From contig NZ_RHUM01000005.1 of NCBI RefSeq assembly GCF_003937915.1, positions 42,014 to 106,013 on the forward strand: a stretch of 64,000 bases of DNA, read 5' to 3'. A model generated the notes under the pieces. It ran no database searches and was not told the origin of the DNA. It saw only the letters and a program-made list of their open reading frames with translations. The first letter of the stretch is position 1; the number at the start of each line of letters is the position of its first letter. Source of the DNA: Erwinia sp. 198 (GTDB taxonomy: Bacteria > Pseudomonadota > Gammaproteobacteria > Enterobacterales > Enterobacteriaceae). The translations under genes and the position numbers were made by a program. Of the stretch, positions 58,565 through 64,000 are shown one piece after another.

Positions 58565-60826
58565 CTAACTGGAATAACGTGTTACGCCAAACCACTGATG
58601 GTACCAACGGGGCATTATTTGCGCTCTTAAGCTTAAAACACGCCAGTTATCCTTAGAAAATTCTACGCTGATTTGCCCTTCCACAGCCGTGTCATACCAG
58701 GCGTAATTATTTTTCAGGTAGCGGGTAATTATCCGCTCTGCCGGGAGTTTCCAGGCGCTGTAGCGGGCGGCGGAAGCCAGCGCGGCCCGGGCAGCCACTC
58801 TTCGCAGCAAGGGCGGCGAGGACGACGTTCCGCTACCGTGATGCGGCACCTGTAATACTTCAGCCCGCAGCGCTTCGCCATAGCGTCTGACAAGCTGTAG
58901 CTCTGCCGGGGTTTCAATATCCCCGGTCAGCAAAACCCGCCATTTACCATCCGTCACCCTTATGACGCAGGACTGATTATTACCGTGCTCTTTCTGTGGT
59001 CGCTCCGGCCAGAGGACCTGAAAATTTAACGTCTGCCAGCGCCAGTTTTGGCCCTGATAGCAGGGTAAATGTCCCGATACGCCCAGATCGCTGTGGATCT
59101 TCGCTGCGGGAAATGCCTGCTGGAGACTCTCCAGGCCGCCGATGTGGTCGAGGTGCCCATGGCTTAAAATAATGTGCTGTACGCTTATGCCCTGCCAGCG
59201 AAGCCAGGGAATAATCTGGCTTGAGGCCGCGTCGCCCCCTGCCCATCTGTTGCCGGTATCATACACAACCGCATTTCCCCGCTGCGAAATTACTACGGCC
59301 AGCCCATGTCCGATATCCAGCATATCCATACGCCACTCTGGCTGCCTGACGTGCAGCCGCCAGCACAGCAGCGCCAGACATAAGCTGGCCAGCGTAAAAG
59401 GGGAACTTCGCCACCAGTGAAAGCGCCAGGCAAAGAGCAGCAGTAGGCACACGGGACTGAGCCATAATGCCTGCTGGCTGACGGTAAGCCAGCCGTCGGG
59501 CAGCTGCCGTAAGGGATAAAAAACCAGCGCCAATGAGCGATCCGCCGCCCACCAGAGCAGCTGGCTTAGCGATGCGACAGGCAGCGATAAAACGGCGCCA
59601 AGGATCAGCGGTACCGTAAGCAACGTGACCAGCGGCACTGCCCACAGGTTAGCCAGCAGCGCGCTGACGCTCACGCCGTGAAAAATAAAGATCTGTAGCG
59701 GCATCAATAATAAAAACAGCCCGGTCTGTAAGTGCAGCAGCTGTAACGGCAGCCAGCGTTTTTTCCCGATAAAGCGTCCGGAAAGCGGAAACCATTGATA
59801 CCAGAGAAGTAACCCGGCGACGGCAACAGCTGACAACCATAAGCTGTCCGACAAAATGCTTAAGGGATCGAAAAACAAAATAGCACCGATACACAGCCGC
59901 CAAACCTGCCAGCCGCTACAGTTACGCCCCTTCAGGCGCAGCAGGCTCCAGCTAAGCAGCGCCACTATCGCCCGCAGCGCCGGAGGGCTTCCGCCGGAAA
60001 GCCAGCAGTAGATCAGCGCCAGCGCGATGCCGCTAAACAGGGGAAAACGATACTCTATCCAGCTGGCGCGGAAGCAAGGCTGGAAAATTCGCGCTATCAG
60101 CCAGCCTACGCTCGCAGCCAGGCCTATATGCATGCCTGAAATCGCCATCAAATGCGCCGTCCCGGTCTCCCTCAGCAACGCTTTTGTCTCGCTGCTTAGT
60201 TCGCTACGTTCACCAAACGTCAACGCCAGGATAACGCTATGCCAGGGCAAGGCGGCGAAATAGTCACGACTTTTCTGCATGACTTTTTCACGCCAGCCAC
60301 AGCGGCTGTCGACAATCTGCCATGTCAGCGCCCTGCCCGTCAGCGGCGTGCTGACAGCCAGCGCGAAACGTTGCGCATCGAAGCCGCCCTCGTTAAGGCG
60401 CGCATGCACGGGCCGCAGCCTGAGCTTCATACGCCAATGCTGGCCCGGACAAAACGTTTGGGTACCCGGTATAGCGATCAGGGCGTAAACAGGTGGAAAA
60501 AGACGTTTCTCCGCCACGCTTTCAATGCGTATCTTGACGCGTTGCGACTGCGGCTGTAGCTGTTCAACGCCTACTACGGCTTCAACAGGAGTCCCTGAGA
60601 GAAAGGCGGTTTGTTGTAGAAGCGTTTTTGCCGGTATAACGGCCCAGATAAAAAGCAGCAGAACCAAAGCAGCTTCTCTTAACCAGCGCTGTCGGGTTAA
60701 CAACAGGAGCGCAGTCAGCCCCAGCAAAAGCTGGATGGCGGCTGTATCAGGTAGCGCCCGCAACCAACAAAGCGGTAGCGCTGCGATAATCATCCACAGC
60801 GAGAGTCGGCTAAGGCTATAGGACAT
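58565..60826 (-). CDS. ycaI: ComEC/Rec2 (YcaI), DNA-uptake channel protein
   Basis: The protein is 753 aa (754 in E. coli). An N-terminal membrane pair and OB-like DUF4131 region (about 20-190) come first. A multi-helix Competence domain follows (GTAHLMAISGMHIGLAASVGW, GGSPPALRAI). The C-terminal metallo-beta-lactamase domain has LSHGHLDHIGG, LLTGDIE and QVPHHGS. In naturally competent bacteria it carries single-stranded DNA across the inner membrane. In E. coli it is under Sxy/CRP, and tfoX is in this window. The start at 60826 has GGAGGT seven bases upstream; 60889 lacks one. Confidence 0.94.
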   Translation of the reverse strand: MSYSLSRLSLWMIIAALPLCWLRALPDTAAIQLLLGLTALLLLTRQRWLREAALVLLLFIWAVIPAKTLLQQTAFLSGTPVEAVVGVEQLQPQSQRVKIRIESVAEKRLFPPVYALIAIPGTQTFCPGQHWRMKLRLRPVHARLNEGGFDAQRFALAVSTPLTGRALTWQIVDSRCGWREKVMQKSRDYFAALPWHSVILALTFGERSELSSETKALLRETGTAHLMAISGMHIGLAASVGWLIARIFQPCFRASWIEYRFPLFSGIALALIYCWLSGGSPPALRAIVALLSWSLLRLKGRNCSGWQVWRLCIGAILFFDPLSILSDSLWLSAVAVAGLLLWYQWFPLSGRFIGKKRWLPLQLLHLQTGLFLLLMPLQIFIFHGVSVSALLANLWAVPLVTLLTVPLILGAVLSLPVASLSQLLWWAADRSLALVFYPLRQLPDGWLTVSQQALWLSPVCLLLLFAWRFHWWRSSPFTLASLCLALLCWRLHVRQPEWRMDMLDIGHGLAVVISQRGNAVVYDTGNRWAGGDAASSQIIPWLRWQGISVQHIILSHGHLDHIGGLESLQQAFPAAKIHSDLGVSGHLPCYQGQNWRWQTLNFQVLWPERPQKEHGNNQSCVIRVTDGKWRVLLTGDIETPAELQLVRRYGEALRAEVLQVPHHGSGTSSSPPLLRRVAARAALASAARYSAWKLPAERIITRYLKNNYAWYDTAVEGQISVEFSKDNWRVLSLRAQIMPRWYHQWFGVTRYSS

Positions 60827-61006
60827 AATGCTACCTCCGTTACGCATGACGGAAGTCTGCCGGGGTTCCATTACGGGCGCAGCCAGCATTTCTCAGTCTT
60901 CAGAAACGTAGCGCAACATTTTTATCATGGTGCAGAAAACGATATTGGGTTTGCGAGAAGCCTCTGTTTACTGCACTAAGGGTCCGGATTCAGCTGTGCT
61001 GCAGGC

Positions 61007-61034
61007 AAAAAAAAACGACACCGAAGTGTCGTTT
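61007..61034 (-). terminator. Terminator of ihfB
   Basis: On the minus strand AAACGACAC-TTCG-GTGTCGTTT (61013-61034) runs into a tract of nine T (61007-61015). The 230-bp gap between ihfB and ycaI otherwise holds no motif I can name. Confidence 0.94.
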
Positions 61035-61056
61035 TAGTGCATGGTAATGCGAAGCC

Positions 61057-61341
61057 TTAGCCGTAGATATTCGCGCGATCGCGTAATTCTTTGCCCGGTT
61101 TGAAGTGCGGAACGTATTTACCTTCCAGCTCAACCTTGTCGCCCGTTTTCGGGTTACGACCGGTGCGCGGTGCACGATAATGCAAAGAAAAACTGCCGAA
61201 GCCCCGGATTTCGATGCGTTCGCCCTGGGCCAGCGTAGTGGCCATGTGCTCAAGCATCTCTTTTACCGCATCCTCAACGACTTTCGCCGGAATATGAGAG
61301 TGCTGGCCAGCAAGTCTTTCAATCAGTTCTGACTTGGTCAT
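61057..61341 (-). CDS. ihfB: Integration host factor beta subunit
   Basis: A 94-aa HU-family DNA-bending protein, the E. coli length. The start is [13 protein letters not shown]. The IHF/HU signature [23 protein letters not shown] (about 45-67) holds the intercalating Pro (Pro64). With IhfA it bends DNA sharply at specific sites in replication, recombination and transcription. It lies 86 bp downstream of rpsA, as in E. coli. Confidence 0.98.
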   Translation of the reverse strand: MTKSELIERLAGQHSHIPAKVVEDAVKEMLEHMATTLAQGERIEIRGFGSFSLHYRAPRTGRNPKTGDKVELEGKYVPHFKPGKELRDRANIYG

Positions 61342-61393
61342 AAATCCTCCGGTTAATCCCTGTTGGAAAAAGCTTTGGCAATTACGGCAGGTT

Positions 61394-61415
61394 CAGGGCA
61401 GCTTAAGCCGCCCTG
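61394..61415 (-). other. Hairpin between rpsA and ihfB
   Basis: CAGGGCGGC-TTAA-GCTGCCCTG, with one G-U pair, lies on the minus strand 13 bp past the rpsA stop, without a T run. It may be a partial terminator or processing element that sets the rpsA:ihfB ratio. Confidence 0.55.
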
Positions 61416-61427
61416 ATGCAAGCGCAA

Positions 61428-63101
61428 TTACTCGCCTTTAGCTGCTTTAAATGCTTCAGCCATAGCGTTAGAGAAGTTGCCTTCTTCCTGTTTGGTGTTA
61501 ACAGTGTTGATAGCTTCTTTCTCGTCAGCCTGGTCTTTAGCACGAACAGACAGGCTCACTACGCGGTTTTTGCGATCCACGCCAGTGAACTTAGCTTCAA
61601 CGTCGTCACCCACGTTCAGAACCAGCGTAGCGTCTTCTACACGGTCGATTGAAGCTTCAGAAGCGCGCAGGTAACCCTCAACGCCGTCTGCCAGTTCAAC
61701 TGTAGCACCTTTAGCGTCAACTGCGGTTACTTTACCGTTAACAATAGCACCTTTCTTGTTCAGAGAGATGTAGTTGTTGAACGGATCTTCTGCCAGCTGC
61801 TTAACGCCCAGGGAGATACGCTCGCGCTCTGCGTCAACCTGCAGAACCACAGCAGCGATTTCGTCGCCTTTCTTGTATTCACGAACTGCTTCTTCTCCGG
61901 TAGCGTTCCAGGAGATGTCAGACAGGTGAACCAGGCCGTCGATGCCGCCGTCCAGGCCGATGAAGATACCGAAGTCAGTGATTGACTTGATTTTACCTTC
62001 AACGCGGTCGCCCTTGTTGTGGGTTTCTGCGAACTGCTGCCATGGGTTAGATTTGCACTGCTTCAGACCCAGGGAGATACGACGACGTTCTTCGTCGATG
62101 TCCAGAACCATAACTTCAACAACATCGCCTACGTTAACAACTTTAGACGGATGAATGTTTTTGTTGGTCCAGTCCATTTCTGAAACGTGCACCAGGCCTT
62201 CAACGCCTTCTTCGATTTCAACGAAGCAGCCGTAGTCGGTCAGGTTGGTTACACGACCAGTCAGACGGGTGCCTTCCGGGTAACGCTTAGCGATTGCGAC
62301 CCATGGATCTTCGCCCAGCTGTTTCAGACCCAGAGAAACACGGGTACGTTCGCGGTCGAACTTCAGCACTTTAACAGTGATTTCGTCGCCAACGTTGACA
62401 ATTTCGCTTGGGTGCTTAACGCGTTTCCAGGCCATGTCAGTGATGTGCAGCAGGCCGTCAACGCCGCCCAGATCAACGAATGCACCGTAGTCAGTGAGGT
62501 TCTTAACGATACCTTTAACTTCCATGCCTTCCTGCAGGTTTTCCAGCAGCTGATCGCGCTCTGCGCTGTTTTCGGACTCGATAACCGCACGACGTGAAAC
62601 CACCACGTTGTTACGCTTCTGATCCAGCTTGATTACTTTGAATTCAAGCTCTTTGCCTTCCAGGTGCAGCGTGTCGCGTACTGGACGAACATCAACCAGG
62701 GAACCTGGCAGGAACGCACGAATACCGTTCAGCTCAACTGTGAAGCCACCTTTCACTTTGCCGTTGATAACACCGGTAACAGTTTCAGCATCTTCGTAAG
62801 CTTTTTCCAGCGTGATCCAGGCTTCATGACGCTTAGCTTTCTCACGGGACAGCAGGGTTTCACCGAAGCCGTCTTCCACTGCGTCCAGAGCAACGTCAAC
62901 TTCGTCGCCTACCTGGATTTCCAGTTCGCCGGCTGCGTTCTTGAACTGCTCTGCAGGAATTGCAGATTCAGATTTCAGACCCGCATCAACCAGAACTACG
63001 TCTTTGTCGATAGAGACAACAACGCCACGAACGATGGAACCCGGGCGGGTTTCGATTGTTTTTAAGGATTCTTCAAATAGTTGAGCAAAAGATTCAGTCA
63101 T
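61428..63101 (-). CDS. rpsA: 30S ribosomal protein S1
   Basis: The protein is 557 aa, the E. coli length, with six S1 OB-fold repeats (starting near 21, 105, 192, 277, 364 and 451). The first two bind the 30S subunit and the rest bind mRNA. Repeats are recognisable by GxVxxxxDYGxFVxL patterns, for example [15 protein letters not shown] and [16 protein letters not shown]. It is essential for initiating on most leaders, and E. coli rpsA is autoregulated through its structured leader. The 117 bp upstream (63102-63218) are AT-rich and could hold that leader. Confidence 0.99.
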   Translation of the reverse strand: MTESFAQLFEESLKTIETRPGSIVRGVVVSIDKDVVLVDAGLKSESAIPAEQFKNAAGELEIQVGDEVDVALDAVEDGFGETLLSREKAKRHEAWITLEKAYEDAETVTGVINGKVKGGFTVELNGIRAFLPGSLVDVRPVRDTLHLEGKELEFKVIKLDQKRNNVVVSRRAVIESENSAERDQLLENLQEGMEVKGIVKNLTDYGAFVDLGGVDGLLHITDMAWKRVKHPSEIVNVGDEITVKVLKFDRERTRVSLGLKQLGEDPWVAIAKRYPEGTRLTGRVTNLTDYGCFVEIEEGVEGLVHVSEMDWTNKNIHPSKVVNVGDVVEVMVLDIDEERRRISLGLKQCKSNPWQQFAETHNKGDRVEGKIKSITDFGIFIGLDGGIDGLVHLSDISWNATGEEAVREYKKGDEIAAVVLQVDAERERISLGVKQLAEDPFNNYISLNKKGAIVNGKVTAVDAKGATVELADGVEGYLRASEASIDRVEDATLVLNVGDDVEAKFTGVDRKNRVVSLSVRAKDQADEKEAINTVNTKQEEGNFSNAMAEAFKAAKGE

Positions 63102-63218
63102 ATTGATAATCTTCAGGATTCTTCAATTTAACGTCCACCTGACATCCTGCCGGGTGGGGTTGTTTCACATGCCCTGTGATATCCATATCAAAGGGTTAAA
63201 AAAATCGGTTCTGCGATG

Positions 63219-63905
63219 CTACTGCGGCAGAGAAAGTTTTTCGCGCGCATAATTCAGAGCAGTTTCAATCACCTGCTCGATTGACATGCTGGTTGAATCC
63301 AGCACTAACGCGTCTTCTGCCGGTCTTAACGGTGCGATAGCACGGTTGCGATCGCGATCGTCACGCTCTTTTATCTCAGATAAAAGGCGTTCAAAGTTAA
63401 CACTAAAGCCCTTCTCCTGCAACTGTAGCATACGGCGATGCGCACGCTCTTCAGGGCTGGCATCCAGAAAAATCTTTACCTGGGCGTCCGGAAAAACCAC
63501 CGTACCCATATCTCTTCCGTCCGCAATAAGGCCTGGCGCTTCCCGGAATCCCCGCTGACGGCGCAGCAGCGCTTCACGTACGCGCGGGAAAGCGGCGACT
63601 TTCGAGGCCGTATTGCTGACATCCTGAGTGCGAATTTCGCTTGAGACGTTTTCGCCCTCAAGGATGACTTCCATCTCGCCATCGCTGGGCACAAAGCGAA
63701 CATCCAGATGCGCCGCGATAGGGACCAGCGCCTCTTCAGAAGTCATGTCTACCTGATGGTGTAACGCGGCCAGCGCCAGCACGCGATAAATAGCGCCTGA
63801 ATCCAACAGATGCCAGTTTAATGCCTCAGCCATTGCCTTGCACAAGGTCCCTTTACCGGCTCCGCCTGGACCATCAATGGTGATCACCTGGGCTATAGGC
63901 GTCAT
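63219..63905 (-). CDS. cmk: Cytidylate kinase
   Basis: The enzyme (228 aa; 227 in E. coli) phosphorylates CMP and dCMP with ATP. The P-loop GPGGAGKGT is at residues 12-20. The CMP-binding [28 protein letters not shown] and the lid arginines in [16 protein letters not shown] are present. The start at 63905 has AGGAGAA upstream. A longer frame to 63962 is leader. It lies upstream of rpsA on the same strand, as in E. coli. The last 95 bp of the window hold only its upstream region. Confidence 0.97.
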   Translation of the reverse strand: MTPIAQVITIDGPGGAGKGTLCKAMAEALNWHLLDSGAIYRVLALAALHHQVDMTSEEALVPIAAHLDVRFVPSDGEMEVILEGENVSSEIRTQDVSNTASKVAAFPRVREALLRRQRGFREAPGLIADGRDMGTVVFPDAQVKIFLDASPEERAHRRMLQLQEKGFSVNFERLLSEIKERDDRDRNRAIAPLRPAEDALVLDSTSMSIEQVIETALNYAREKLSLPQ

Positions 63906-64000
63906 GTCGTTCTCCTGTTGGTGGAATGCCTGCTTAACCTGCTCAGGCAAATAACGCCGCATATTATACGCTGCTCTACTGACGATCGTTACCCTTTAAG

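Overview
The window is a stretch of enterobacterial core chromosome. Nearly every protein can be matched from memory, end to end, to the E. coli block running from serT/yccA to cmk (about 20-23 min), in the same gene order. Moderately high GC, the 354-residue OmpA, direct pyrD-ssuE adjacency with no elf/ycb fimbrial genes, and species-specific insertions suggest a non-Escherichia member of Enterobacterales, probably Erwiniaceae-like (Pantoea/Erwinia/Mixta). That family placement is inference from gene content, not a computed phylogeny.

Layout. 1-600: two identical tRNA-Ser(UGA) genes 480 bp apart, each with its own different promoter, separated by a perfect 8-bp tandem array. 800-11,700: yccA, tusE, acyP, rlmI, hspQ (with a textbook sigma-32 promoter), yccU, csgI, mgsA, helD, yccF, yccS, tfoX and sulA (with a LexA box). 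12,000-16,420: ompA, matP, lonH, fabA (with a FabR-like palindrome) and the small rmf gene. 16,700-24,200: the minus-strand group rlmL-uup-pqiABC (outer-membrane lipid transport plus 50S biogenesis). 24,300-31,800: ycbX, zapC, pyrD (PurR operator and long leader) and the alkanesulfonate operon ssuEADCB. 31,860-41,000: pepN, pncB, asnS, the ompF porin, an accessory segment (19-bp tandem array plus a small heptad-repeat membrane protein gene), then aspC. 41,080-53,460: gloC, mepK, ldtD (cell wall), mukFEB with cmoM, elyC and ycbJ. 53,550-63,905: kdsB-ycaR, ycaQ, msbA-lpxK (lipid A/KDO supply and export), comEC, ihfB, rpsA and cmk.

Functional themes: chromosome organisation and division (matP, mukFEB, zapC, sulA, ihfB), envelope construction (ompA, ompF, pqiABC, msbA, lpxK, kdsB, ldtD, mepK, elyC), translation and tRNA/rRNA modification (serT x2, tusE, rlmI, rlmL, cmoM, asnS, rpsA, rmf), nucleotide/NAD metabolism (pyrD, cmk, pncB) and sulfur scavenging (ssu).

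No CRISPR array, insertion sequence, prophage or rRNA operon is visible. The non-core material is confined to two places, the serT duplication and the ompF-aspC gap. Each combines a short-unit tandem array with a local novelty, and they are the best candidates for undescribed biology. Neither amounts to a demonstrable new multi-gene system from sequence alone.
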